Below are positions 37,763-46,190 of a stretch of DNA of 64,000 bases, in pieces; the stretch's first letter is position 1, and each line of letters starts with the position of its first letter. Where the stretch lies: contig NZ_QQBJ01000029.1 of assembly GCF_003347205.1 (NCBI RefSeq), positions 1-64,000 on the forward strand. The letters are read 5' to 3'. The notes beneath the pieces were generated by a model. That model saw only the letters and a list, made by a program, of their open reading frames with translations. It was not told the DNA's origin and did no database searches. Position numbers and translations under genes: made by a program. The stretch comes from Mycolicibacterium moriokaense (GTDB lineage Bacteria > Actinomycetota > Actinomycetes > Mycobacteriales > Mycobacteriaceae).

Positions 37763-38914
37763 ATGGACGATCTCGTCGCACGCGCATGCGACCGCGCCGG
37801 TCTCGACGACTTCGGCGGCGAGTCGTGGCGTGAGGGACTGGCCCTGCTGGTGGACACCTGCGAGTCGACGCCCGGCGTGACCGCGGGCGGCCGCGACTTC
37901 GTGTACGGACAGTTCGTCGACGCGCTGTGGAACCGGCTCCGGGTCATCGACTACGTCAAGCGCCATCCCGAGATCGGCGAGCTACGGATCGAGCGACCGC
38001 TCGTGGTGCTCGGGCTGCCGCGCACCGGCACCTCGCTGGCCAGCTATCTGCTCGATCAAGATCCGCTGCGACGGTCGCTGTTGACCTGGGAGGCAGAGGA
38101 TTCCGTTCCGCCGTCGACTCCCGACACCCTTCGCACCGACCCGCGATGTGTGAAGAAGAAGGCCGAACTCGAGGTGCTGGCCGAAGGCCTGAAGGCGGCC
38201 GACATCCCGATGGTGCACTGGGACGAGGCGGACGGTCCGACGGAATGCCTGTTCGTGCAGAACCAGGACTTCAAGGCCTATCTGTGGGAGGCGTTCATGC
38301 CGACGCCCGCATACGCCGACTGGTTGCTGCGGACCGACATGTCCAGCGCCTACGCCTACCAGCGGACAGTGCTGCAGATGTTGGCCTCCCGCGCGCCGGG
38401 GGCCTGGGCGCTGAAGATGCCGTCGCATGCGGTGCACATCGACGCGCTGCTGGCAACCTATCCCGACGTGCGGATCGTGTGGGCCCATCGCGATCCGTTC
38501 AAGGCCACCGCCTCGTTCCTGCGACTGAACTATCTGTCGCGCTCGGTGCTGGGCGCCGAGATCGACGTCGACGTCATCGTGGGAAATGTGTTGCGGCAGT
38601 TGAGGGCACACATCGACCGTCCACTGGCGGCCCGGCGGCGGATCGGCGACGACCGCTTCTTCGATCTGCACTACGCCGACCTGATGCGCGATCCGATGGC
38701 GGTGATGCGGTCGTTGTACGAGTGGGCGGGTGACGTCCTGACCGACGCGACCGAACGGACGATGCTCGACTGGCTCGACGCGCATCCGCAGGATCGCTTC
38801 GGCGTGGCGCCCTACTCGCTGGACGGCTCGGGGGTCACCCGCGCGGACCTGGAACCCGTCTTCGAGGAGTACCTGTCCGTCTTCGACATCGAACTCGAGG
38901 AGGACGCGCGATGA
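37763..38914 (+). CDS. Sulfotransferase family protein
   Basis: A 383-residue PAPS-dependent sulfotransferase (Sulfotransfer_3 type). The 5'-phosphosulfate loop is VLGLPRTGTSLASYLL (about residues 82-97), and the 3'-phosphate region is around VWAHRDPFKATAS (about 246-258). No membrane segment. Mycobacteria carry many such genes, some sulfating glycolipids, menaquinone or sterol-like substrates; the acceptor here is unknown. It overlaps the next gene (zinc alcohol dehydrogenase) by four bases and is divergent from the alkyl-sulfatase-like gene. Confidence 0.9.
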   Translation: MDDLVARACDRAGLDDFGGESWREGLALLVDTCESTPGVTAGGRDFVYGQFVDALWNRLRVIDYVKRHPEIGELRIERPLVVLGLPRTGTSLASYLLDQDPLRRSLLTWEAEDSVPPSTPDTLRTDPRCVKKKAELEVLAEGLKAADIPMVHWDEADGPTECLFVQNQDFKAYLWEAFMPTPAYADWLLRTDMSSAYAYQRTVLQMLASRAPGAWALKMPSHAVHIDALLATYPDVRIVWAHRDPFKATASFLRLNYLSRSVLGAEIDVDVIVGNVLRQLRAHIDRPLAARRRIGDDRFFDLHYADLMRDPMAVMRSLYEWAGDVLTDATERTMLDWLDAHPQDRFGVAPYSLDGSGVTRADLEPVFEEYLSVFDIELEEDAR

Positions 38915-39888
38915 AGGCTGCGGTCACCACCGACGACCACGGCTTCGAGGTGGTGCAACTGCCCGACCCCGCGCCGGAAGCCGACCAGTTGGTGATCCGG
39001 GTGGCCGCCTGCGGCGTGTGCGGTTCCGATCTCAAGGCCCAGCCGTTCGCACCCGCGGGCATGGTGATGGGGCACGAACTGGGCGGTGAGATCGTGGCCG
39101 TTGGGTCGAACGCCGACGGGTGGCGTGCGGGCACCAATGTTGCTGTCTTGCCGGTCATCTCGTGCGGCTCGTGCCGATACTGTCAAACGGGTGCGGTGTC
39201 GCACTGTGCGCAGGCGAGCTTTGTCGGGATGGGGCCCGCGGGCGGTTTCGCCGAGTATGCGGCGGTGCCCGCGCGTCACGCGTTCGCAGTGCCTGCCGAG
39301 CTGCCCACCGTCTACTCGGCGCTGGTCGAGCCGTTTGCCGTCGGACTCCACGCCGTCGGCAGCGCGGGGATCGCCGCGGGCGACGACGTGCTGATCGTCG
39401 GTGCGGGCGGTGTCGGCCTGAGCACGCTCGCCTGGGTGCGCCATCGGGCAGCGGCCCGGATCACGGTGGCCGACCCCGATCCGCATCGGCGCGCCACCGC
39501 GGCTGAACTCGGCGCCACAGACGTGCTGGTGTCGGTGTCGGATGTAGACCCCGATTCCTACGACGCCGCGATCGAATGCGTGGGACGACCGGAACTGCTT
39601 GCGCAGTGCCAGCCGGCGCTGCGGCCGCGTGGGCTGATCGTGGTATCCGGCGCGTGTGCGGAGCCCACCCCGATCGAGCCGATCACCGCACTGCTCAGGG
39701 AGCTCACCGTGCGCTACTCCGTGGCGTATTCGATCCAGGAGTTCGCCGATGTCATCGCCGCCTTCGCTGTCGGCGACATCGATCCCGGCGCCACCATCGG
39801 ACCGTCGTTCGGGCTGGGCCACATCGCCGAGGCATTCGAGGCCGTCCGCTCGGCGTCGGTTCGCGGCCGAGTGCTGGTCACGCCGTGA
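38911..39888 (+). CDS. Zinc-dependent alcohol dehydrogenase
   Basis: A 325-residue medium-chain dehydrogenase/reductase. Catalytic zinc ligands are Cys37 (CGVCGSD) and His55-Glu56 (GHELGGE); the structural zinc is held by Cys85, Cys88, Cys91 and Cys99. The Rossmann motif is VGAGGVGLS (about 158-166) and the Asp in VADPDPH suggests NAD preference. The substrate is unknown. Translation is coupled to the sulfotransferase (ATGA), pointing to sequential action on one alcohol: oxidation or sulfation. The gene converges on the TetR gene with four bases between stops. Confidence 0.92.
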   Translation: MKAAVTTDDHGFEVVQLPDPAPEADQLVIRVAACGVCGSDLKAQPFAPAGMVMGHELGGEIVAVGSNADGWRAGTNVAVLPVISCGSCRYCQTGAVSHCAQASFVGMGPAGGFAEYAAVPARHAFAVPAELPTVYSALVEPFAVGLHAVGSAGIAAGDDVLIVGAGGVGLSTLAWVRHRAAARITVADPDPHRRATAAELGATDVLVSVSDVDPDSYDAAIECVGRPELLAQCQPALRPRGLIVVSGACAEPTPIEPITALLRELTVRYSVAYSIQEFADVIAAFAVGDIDPGATIGPSFGLGHIAEAFEAVRSASVRGRVLVTP

Positions 39889-39892
39889 CGGT

Positions 39893-40528
39893 TCACCGGC
39901 CGTCGCCGAGTGCGGCGTGGTCGGCGGCCACCCCCGCGATCACGGAGTGCAGATATCGCTTCAGGCGTTCGGCGCTGTCCATCTCGGCGAGGCCGTAGGC
40001 CAGTCGGAACAGGAACCCGCCGAGGAAGGTGACGACGGCGAACGCCTGCTCCTTGACCAGCAGCGGGTCGGGCAGCGAACCCGCCGGCTGCAACTGCGCC
40101 ACCGCCTCCTCGCTGATCGCGGCGAACCGGTCCATCAGGCCGTCGAACACGGTGGCCAGCTCGGGGTCGCGGGACGCGATCATCATCAGCTCGAACCGGG
40201 CCCGCGCCCGCGAGCGTTCCGGCTCCACGCCCGTCCGCATCGCCTGCTCGGCCAGCCGCGACAGCAGCGAGTCGGCCGCTGCGTGGGCGGTCGCATCGAG
40301 CGCGCCGGTGAAATCGTCGACGTCGAGCTCGATCACCCGGTCGATCGCGCCCCGCAGCAGCGCCGCCCGGGTCTGGTAGTAGAACGATGTGGTCCCGTCG
40401 GGAAACCCCGCCCGCCGGTCGACACGCAGATGGGTCAGCCCGCGGCTGCCGTCGGCGGCCAGCAGTTCGATGGCTGCGTCGCAGAGCTCGCGACGTCGTT
40501 GCTCGACGTTGTACTTCCTTCTCGTCAC
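39893..40528 (-). CDS. TetR family transcriptional regulator
   Basis: A 211-residue regulator. The HTH occupies about residues 8-55 (RRELCDAAIELLAADGSRGLTHL, shortened: AAIELLAADGSRGL ... FYYQTRAALLRGAI). The ligand domain is unremarkable, with SRARARFELMMIASRDPE in its middle. GTG 40528 overlaps the stop of the serine hydrolase gene (GTGA), so it is the last gene of the minus-strand run from 46037. Its target may be its own operon or the neighbouring convergent sulfotransferase-dehydrogenase operon. Confidence 0.9.
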   Translation of the reverse strand: MTRRKYNVEQRRRELCDAAIELLAADGSRGLTHLRVDRRAGFPDGTTSFYYQTRAALLRGAIDRVIELDVDDFTGALDATAHAAADSLLSRLAEQAMRTGVEPERSRARARFELMMIASRDPELATVFDGLMDRFAAISEEAVAQLQPAGSLPDPLLVKEQAFAVVTFLGGFLFRLAYGLAEMDSAERLKRYLHSVIAGVAADHAALGDGR

Positions 40529-41715
40529 GACAACTGTGCGGCGATCTCGTCGAAGGCGGCGAGGGTCGGGAACAGCATCGTGGCGTCCTGGGGCAGCGGC
40601 CAACTCGACAGCTTGGCCGCGACCATGTTCGCGGCCCGGTTCACGTAGATCATCTGGCCGTGAATCCCCAGGCACAACAACACGTTGTTGCCCGGGTACG
40701 GAAACCAGCACTGGTTTCGGTACATCCCGCCCGGCATCCGGTTGTCGCCCGGGCTCGCGGCGAACGCGGAGCGAGAGTCGAGCCCGCCGGCGAACGTGTC
40801 GGCGATCCACGACAGCGACACCACCGGCTGACCCGTCGGCGACGTGCCGCCGTTGAGGAACAGCGAGCCGAACCTGGCCAGATCGGACAGGCAGGCGTTG
40901 ATGCCGCCGTCGAACATGCCGGTGCCCACCGAGTCGACGCCGATGGTGGCGTCGTTGCGGGCTCCGAGCCTGGACCACAGCAGCGCCGACATCAACTCCG
41001 GCATCCGCACGCCGCTGGCCGCCTCGCAGACCCAGCCCAGCACGTCGGTCTCGCAGGAGCGGTACTCGAACGGCCCGCCGTGGCGCGACTTGCGCTGCAG
41101 CGTGACCAGGAAGTCGTACATCGTCGACGGCAGGTCGGCGACGGTGCGCGGCGCCCACCCGATGGCCTGCTCGATCAGCCGCACTTCGGAGACCGGGTCC
41201 AGGTAGTCCTCGGAGAACTTGATGCCCGAGCGCATGTCGAGCAGGTGGCGCACTGTCGCGCCGGCGTAGCCCGAGTTGGCGAGCGCGGGCACGTACTCGG
41301 TGAGTTCGGCGTCGGGGTGCACGGTGCCATCGCTGACCAGCGCGCCGAGCACCATGGCGACCAGTGACTTGCTCACCGACATCAGCAGGTGCGAGGAGTC
41401 GGCGTGCATGCCGCCGTAGTAGTACTCGCCGAGGACCCTGCCGTGCTGGGTGACGATCCAGCCGTCGGTGACGGTCGCGGCCATCACGTCGCCGACGGTG
41501 GTGCGCCGCCCGTTCGTCCGGTCATAAAGCGGGATGTCCGTCAGGTCTGTCGGGGTCGACGGCGGCTCGGCCACCGGTCCGGTGCCGCGCGAGATCACCG
41601 CCGTCGGCAGGAAGTCGGCGACGTGCTGAAACGTCCAGTGCAGTTGACCCGCCGACTGCCAGTTGTCCAGCGTGACCTCGGACGGCACGCGTCCGGTGTC
41701 GCCTCCGAGGGTCAT
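40525..41715 (-). CDS. Serine hydrolase of the class C beta-lactamase family
   Basis: A 396-residue cytosolic-looking enzyme (no signal peptide) with Ser113-Val-Ser-Lys116 in LLMSVSKSLVAMV, a Tyr in FEYRSCETD at the second-motif position and a His/Gly motif at GIHGQ late in the chain. This is the pattern of 6-aminohexanoate-dimer hydrolase/EstB-like esterases rather than true beta-lactamases. It may hydrolyse an amide or ester made or consumed by neighbours. The ATP-grasp gene lies 25 bases upstream on the same strand; the TetR gene overlaps its end. Confidence 0.87.
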   Translation of the reverse strand: MTLGGDTGRVPSEVTLDNWQSAGQLHWTFQHVADFLPTAVISRGTGPVAEPPSTPTDLTDIPLYDRTNGRRTTVGDVMAATVTDGWIVTQHGRVLGEYYYGGMHADSSHLLMSVSKSLVAMVLGALVSDGTVHPDAELTEYVPALANSGYAGATVRHLLDMRSGIKFSEDYLDPVSEVRLIEQAIGWAPRTVADLPSTMYDFLVTLQRKSRHGGPFEYRSCETDVLGWVCEAASGVRMPELMSALLWSRLGARNDATIGVDSVGTGMFDGGINACLSDLARFGSLFLNGGTSPTGQPVVSLSWIADTFAGGLDSRSAFAASPGDNRMPGGMYRNQCWFPYPGNNVLLCLGIHGQMIYVNRAANMVAAKLSSWPLPQDATMLFPTLAAFDEIAAQLS

Positions 41716-41740
41716 GGACGATGACTTTAGTTGGCCCCGG

Positions 41741-43420
41741 TCAGCCGGACTTCACCCCCGCGCCGGGGGCCGGTGCCGCGGGTCTGGCGATCGGCGTACC
41801 GGCGTATTGGGCGCGGATCGAGTCGATCAGGTGACGGGCACGGATGGTCAGGGCCGTCTTGCCTCCGCCGGACGAATCGATCTGCAATCGTCCCTTGGTG
41901 ACCAGCACGCCGAGGTCGGCGCCCTTCCACCGGTAGTCGCCGGGCCCGTAGATCCGCAGGAAGAACGCCTCCGCCTCGTTCTGCAGCTGGTGCCAGTCCA
42001 GGGCGGGCCGCCGGAACACCAGGGCGCCGGTGCTGTCGAGCGAGTACTGGCCCGTGCGCGGCGTCGCCGTCAGCCGCTGCACGATGTCGTCGGTCTCCTT
42101 CATCACCATCTGGCTCCACAGGTCGCCCGACGCCAGTTCCTCCCACCGCTCGTTGATCTCGTCGACGTCCAGATCGAAGTCGACGTTCATGTATTCGAGG
42201 ATGTGGAACAGGAACAGCGGCACGTCGGCATAGGCGCCCGCGGTGACGTTGGTGATCGACGACGCTCCGCTGATCCGCGGGTTCAGTTCGCCGAGGTAGA
42301 CCTCACCGGTGTCGGTGTCGACCAGTACGTCGACCTCGAAGAAGCCGCGGTAGCCCTCTTTGGCCAGCCGGTCGCCGAGCCGTCGCACCAATTGTGTTGC
42401 GGTGTGCCTGCTTTCGCCGGTGAGCACCTCCGGGTACATCTCGTTGCCGCACCATCCGCCGCGCGATGGGGTCAGCCGCTTGTAGCCGATCAACTCCGAC
42501 ATGAACGGCCCGACGACGGTGCCGCACCGGGTCAGCACCGCCTCGACGGCCACCGGGCGGTTGTTGATCCGACGCATCACCTTGATCTCCTCGCCCACGA
42601 TGTCGGCGCTGTGCTTGCGCCAGTCGGCCTCCGAGGAGATGAAGAAGGTGGTCTTGCCCGAGTCGCCGTAGGGCGTCTGAACCACGAGTTCGTCACCGAG
42701 ACCGGCCTTTTCGGCCGCCTTCTGCAGGCCGGCCCAGTCGTCCACCCGAGTCAGCACGTTGGGCACACTCGGCGCGCCCGCCTCGTTGCCCAACCGCGTC
42801 GTGACGATCTTGGAGTCGAGGTGCTGACGCAGGCTCGCGGCGGGCAGGATCAGGTCATAACCGAGGTCCGAGCAGATGTCCTCGGTCTCGCTGTTGAAGA
42901 AGACCATCGCGACCTTGGGCCGGATCCCGCGCGGCGTCACGGAGTCGATGTGCGCCCGGACCTCGGGGTTGGTCAGCAGCCAGTTGTTGATCTCCTCGCC
43001 GCTCTCGAACTCCCGATACGGCTTTTCGGTCGGGGTGAACACCCGGGGATGGGCGCCGTCCCACGCGTCGTAGTAGGTGACGTAGGTGAAGTTGCGCACC
43101 CAGCGGTCCAGGCCGAGCAGGTTGAACGGCGTCGCGCCGAAGAACAGGATCGGCACGTCGTTGGTCCGGAAGAAGTGCCGGACCTCGGAGATGTTCTTCA
43201 GTCGGCGCCGCGACTGTCCGGTGCCCGGGGCGAAGGCCGCGTCGGTGCCGACACTGACTTCCGTGGGTTTGGCAGCGGCCGTGCGGGCCTTGCGCACCCG
43301 CTTCACCGGCGCCGCGTTCGCCGTCACCCCTGTGGTGGGCCGTTTCACCCGCTTGGCGGGACTGGCTTTCTTGGCAGCGGTCTTCGTCGTCCGTCGGGAA
43401 CGCACCGGTCGGTCAGTCAT
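41741..43420 (-). CDS. ATP-grasp ligase with basic N-terminal tail
   Basis: A 559-residue biotin carboxylase-like ATP-grasp enzyme. After a ~50-residue Lys/Arg/Ala/Pro-rich tail (TTKTAAKKASPAKRVKRP and similar), a pre-ATP-grasp region (RFF-like PILFFGATPFNLLGL) leads to the ATP-grasp core: GDSGKTTFFI as glycine loop and the magnesium motif GELNPRISGASS. Such enzymes join a carboxylate to an amine or thiol via an acyl phosphate; substrate unknown. The tail resembles those of mycobacterial nucleoid proteins such as HupB and may bind nucleic acid or polyphosphate. ATG 43420 is preferred to GTG 43429. Confidence 0.85.
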   Translation of the reverse strand: MTDRPVRSRRTTKTAAKKASPAKRVKRPTTGVTANAAPVKRVRKARTAAAKPTEVSVGTDAAFAPGTGQSRRRLKNISEVRHFFRTNDVPILFFGATPFNLLGLDRWVRNFTYVTYYDAWDGAHPRVFTPTEKPYREFESGEEINNWLLTNPEVRAHIDSVTPRGIRPKVAMVFFNSETEDICSDLGYDLILPAASLRQHLDSKIVTTRLGNEAGAPSVPNVLTRVDDWAGLQKAAEKAGLGDELVVQTPYGDSGKTTFFISSEADWRKHSADIVGEEIKVMRRINNRPVAVEAVLTRCGTVVGPFMSELIGYKRLTPSRGGWCGNEMYPEVLTGESRHTATQLVRRLGDRLAKEGYRGFFEVDVLVDTDTGEVYLGELNPRISGASSITNVTAGAYADVPLFLFHILEYMNVDFDLDVDEINERWEELASGDLWSQMVMKETDDIVQRLTATPRTGQYSLDSTGALVFRRPALDWHQLQNEAEAFFLRIYGPGDYRWKGADLGVLVTKGRLQIDSSGGGKTALTIRARHLIDSIRAQYAGTPIARPAAPAPGAGVKSG

Positions 43421-43456
43421 GGTGGGCACCTCGCTGCTCGCCTCGGATAGCCCAGA

Positions 43457-44824
43457 CTAATTCGCGACGACGTCGCGCACGCCGGGTTCAGCGGCGTTGG
43501 TCGACAGCACCTCCAGGGTGATTTCACGGTGCGGGACGGTCGCGATGCCGCGCGGCACCGCGCGCGGCGGCTTGCGTCGTTGTTCGTCGTCGGGCACGCG
43601 CAGCGTGGCGTGCCGCATCACGGTGCCGATCGCGATGGCGAGTTCGTCGTGGGCGAACAGCGCGCCCGGGCAGCGCCGGTAGCCGCCGCCGAAGGGCACG
43701 TATTCGAACGGGCTGGGGGTTCGTCGCAGGAACCGGTCCGGGTCGAACAGATAGGGGTCGGGCCAGATCGAGCGGTTGAAATGCAATGCAGGGACCGCGA
43801 TCCCGACGATATCGCCCGCCTTGCGGTCCCGCCCCACCACGGTTCGCGGCTCGGTGAGCTTGCGCAGCACGATCGGTACCGCCGGGTGCATACGCAGTGT
43901 CTCCGATATCACCGCCGACAGGTACGGCAACCTCGGCATCTGCTCTGGCGGCGGCCCGGACGCCAGTTCATCGAGGACGCGGTCGCGGATGCCGTCGTCG
44001 CGATGGACGTGATACAGCGCCCACGCCAGCGCGGACGCCGTCGTGTCGTGCCCGGCGACCAGCAGGGTGCGCAGTTGCTCAACGAGTTCGGTCTCGTCGG
44101 TGTCGTCTCGATGCGCCTGCGCGAGCAGCCGGCTCAGGACGGTGCCGTCACAAGTCGCGGACCGCCGGGCCGATGAGATCTGATCGGCCAGCATGTCGTT
44201 GAACTGCCGGCGCGACGCCAGCAGCCGGGCCCACGGACCGCGTCCGGCGAAGTCGCGGCGCAGACCGGGCAGCAGCATCAGGGCAGCCGTGTTGGTGTCC
44301 AGCAATGCCGACACCACCCGCTCGAAGGCGTCGCTGCCGGGACCTGGACCGACGCCGAGAACCGTCTGGATGATGATCCGCTTCGTGATCGCCTGGGAGG
44401 TGCGGTGCAGCGCGACGCGATCACCGCGGCGCCATCTGGTCGAGTCCTCGCCCACCGCCCGCGCCATCGCGCCCGCCAACGCGCGCGTCTGGTCGCCGCG
44501 AAACGCGGGCGAGAGCTGTCGCCGCTGACGGCGGTGTTGCTCGCCGGATGTCAGGATCACCGAGGAGGCGCCGACGATCGGTTCGATGGGGTTGGGCGTC
44601 GGCGCGCACACCACGTCGCGGGGCAGCGTCAGGATCTCCCGTGCGCCGTCGGCCGTCGCCACGAAGTGCACGGCACCCATGCCGGGGAAGTTCACCGTGA
44701 AGGGCGCGGTGCGGTCCGCGCAGTGGTGCATGAAGCCCTCGGGGTCGACGCCGGCCCGCGCGGACCTCAGCCAGTCTGCGCTCCACCGCAGGATGGCGCG
44801 CGGCCGAATCGCCTTCACGTTCAC
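43457..44824 (-). CDS. Cytochrome P450
   Basis: A 455-residue monooxygenase. The I-helix oxygen motif is AGHDTTAS, the K-helix ExxR is SETLRMHP, and the heme loop FGGGYRRCPGALFA provides the axial Cys. The form is that of class II-like CYP families (CYP102/110/135 style) rather than the short soluble bacterial type, as judged from the FGGGYRRCPG loop. GTG 44824 or GTG 44818 could start it. No ferredoxin gene is adjacent. It is 76 bases downstream of a TetR gene and 36 bases upstream of the ATP-grasp gene, within the same run. Confidence 0.92.
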   Translation of the reverse strand: MNVKAIRPRAILRWSADWLRSARAGVDPEGFMHHCADRTAPFTVNFPGMGAVHFVATADGAREILTLPRDVVCAPTPNPIEPIVGASSVILTSGEQHRRQRRQLSPAFRGDQTRALAGAMARAVGEDSTRWRRGDRVALHRTSQAITKRIIIQTVLGVGPGPGSDAFERVVSALLDTNTAALMLLPGLRRDFAGRGPWARLLASRRQFNDMLADQISSARRSATCDGTVLSRLLAQAHRDDTDETELVEQLRTLLVAGHDTTASALAWALYHVHRDDGIRDRVLDELASGPPPEQMPRLPYLSAVISETLRMHPAVPIVLRKLTEPRTVVGRDRKAGDIVGIAVPALHFNRSIWPDPYLFDPDRFLRRTPSPFEYVPFGGGYRRCPGALFAHDELAIAIGTVMRHATLRVPDDEQRRKPPRAVPRGIATVPHREITLEVLSTNAAEPGVRDVVAN

Positions 44825-44900
44825 TAGAACGAGGCTGTGCGCCCTTCGGTTCGGGTTATCCCGCTCACAAACGGCAGCCGGGTATTTGCTGAATCGGTGA

Positions 44901-45530
44901 TCAGCCGACGCGCAGGCCCTCCAGCACACGGCTCAGCTCGGCCAGCGCCGCCCGGTGGGCGCTCTTGTGGTTGTCCGCACGCGCCACGTTCATCGACGTC
45001 TCGCACAGGGCGCCGTAGAGGAACACGGCCAACGGGCCCGCGGGGCGCGGTTCGATCCGCCCGGCATCCGCCGCCCGCGCGATGGCGATCTCCATCATCT
45101 CCATCATCGGCGCCTCCATGCGGCGCACGCCCTGCCACCCCATCGCCGTCAGCGCGTCGAGGAGCATGATGCGCTGCAGCCCGGGGTCCAGGCACTCCTC
45201 GAGGAATGCTCGACAGCACGTCTCGAACGCGTCCCACGGATCGCGCTTGGTGGCGTAGACGGCGGTCATGACCGCGCCCAGCCGTTCGACCTCGCGCGCG
45301 AACACGGCTTCGAACAGCTGCTGTTTGCTTTGGAAGTGGTGGTAGACGGCGCCTTTGGTGACGCGTGCCCTGGCCGCCACCGCGTCCAGCGACGTCGCGG
45401 CGTAGCCGTCCTGCGCGAACAGTTCGCGCGCGGCGTCGACGAGGGCGCTCGTCGTCGCCTCGGTGCGCTCCGCTTGTGTTCGTCTCACCTGCCCGGTCGG
45501 CACGAACTCACGATAATGCCTACCCGGCAC
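44901..45530 (-). CDS. TetR family transcriptional regulator
   Basis: A regulator of up to 209 residues. The HTH is clear (LVDAARELFAQDGYAATSLDAV split here: LVDAARELFAQDGYAATSL, then ARVTKGAVYHHFQSKQQLFEAVF). The ligand domain contains a Met-rich helix MEAPMMEMMEIA. GTG 45530 gives the longest product; GTG 45503 or 45488 (MRRTQAER) are plausible and closer to family length. It lies 12 bases after the DUF3237 gene, so the 36-bp palindrome at 46064-46099 in front of that gene is its probable operator and the operon is probably autoregulated. Confidence 0.9.
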   Translation of the reverse strand: MPGRHYREFVPTGQVRRTQAERTEATTSALVDAARELFAQDGYAATSLDAVAARARVTKGAVYHHFQSKQQLFEAVFAREVERLGAVMTAVYATKRDPWDAFETCCRAFLEECLDPGLQRIMLLDALTAMGWQGVRRMEAPMMEMMEIAIARAADAGRIEPRPAGPLAVFLYGALCETSMNVARADNHKSAHRAALAELSRVLEGLRVG

Positions 45531-45542
45531 GGCATCACTTCG

Positions 45543-46037
45543 CTAGAGCAGCCGATAGATCCGGTAGTCGATGTGATTCTCCGACAAGACGTTGTAGCCG
45601 ACGGCCACGATCTCGTTGAGCCACGCGTAGTTCTGGTCCGCGGTCTCGAACGTGGGCGTCGTGCGCACATACGTCTCACCGAACGGCAGCACCTCCCCGG
45701 ACGCGAGGCGGTCCAGGCCGTCGGCGGGGATCTTGATGACGCCCCTGGTTTCGTAGTGGATCAGCGCGCCGTCGTGGGTGCGCAGCGTGGCGCGGACGTC
45801 GATGCGGCCGATCTGGTCGCTGCCGACCACCAGCCAGTCGCCGCCGCCGGGCAGGATCTCTCCGCACAGGCGTGGGCCGTCGATCGCGCCGCCGTCGACG
45901 ATGAACGTCAGCCGGGTGCCCGTGGTCGTGGAGATCAGTTGGGCAGGTTGCAGGTCGACGTGCATGTCGAAGAGGTGCTCGGCGGGTAGCCGGTCGTACA
46001 CCGGCAGTTGGTCTGCCGCGACGGCGGTGGGGGACAT
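45543..46037 (-). CDS. DUF3237 family protein
   Basis: A 164-residue DUF3237 (UPF0311) protein: a small beta-barrel family of unknown function, frequently next to P450s and oxidoreductases in actinobacteria. Recognisable segments are GTRLTFIVDGGAIDGPRL, GGDWLVVG and RGVIKIPADGLDRL, and FETADQNYAWLNEIVAVG near the end. ATG 46037 follows a strong GGAGGTCATC ribosome site; seven more codons upstream are unlikely. It is the first gene of the six-gene minus-strand run and lies directly behind the 36-bp palindrome. Confidence 0.88.
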   Translation of the reverse strand: MSPTAVAADQLPVYDRLPAEHLFDMHVDLQPAQLISTTTGTRLTFIVDGGAIDGPRLCGEILPGGGDWLVVGSDQIGRIDVRATLRTHDGALIHYETRGVIKIPADGLDRLASGEVLPFGETYVRTTPTFETADQNYAWLNEIVAVGYNVLSENHIDYRIYRLL

Positions 46038-46063
46038 GATGACCTCCGATCGAACCACTAAAA

Positions 46064-46099
46064 CATACTCATGGTAGGTAATAACCTACCATGAGTATG
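46064..46099. promoter_or_regulatory. 36-bp near-perfect palindrome, candidate TetR operator
   Basis: CATACTCATGGTAGGT (46064-46079) and ACCTACCATGAGTATG (46084-46099) are exact reverse complements of 16 bases around a four-base AATA centre. On the minus strand the probable -10 TATGTT (46062-46067) overlaps one edge, placing the palindrome across the -35 to -10 region of the DUF3237-TetR-P450 operon whose first start is 27 bases away. Repression by the TetR protein of 44901-45530 is inferred. Its right edge is 91 bases before the HAD gene on the plus strand, which could also be controlled. Confidence 0.9.
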
Positions 46100-46190
46100 C
46101 AACCTCGGCCGCGTCGGATCTCGAGTGCGGAACGCGCGACGGTTGCCGGGAACCGTGAACCCGGCCGGACGAACTTGGCAGACTGGGCGG

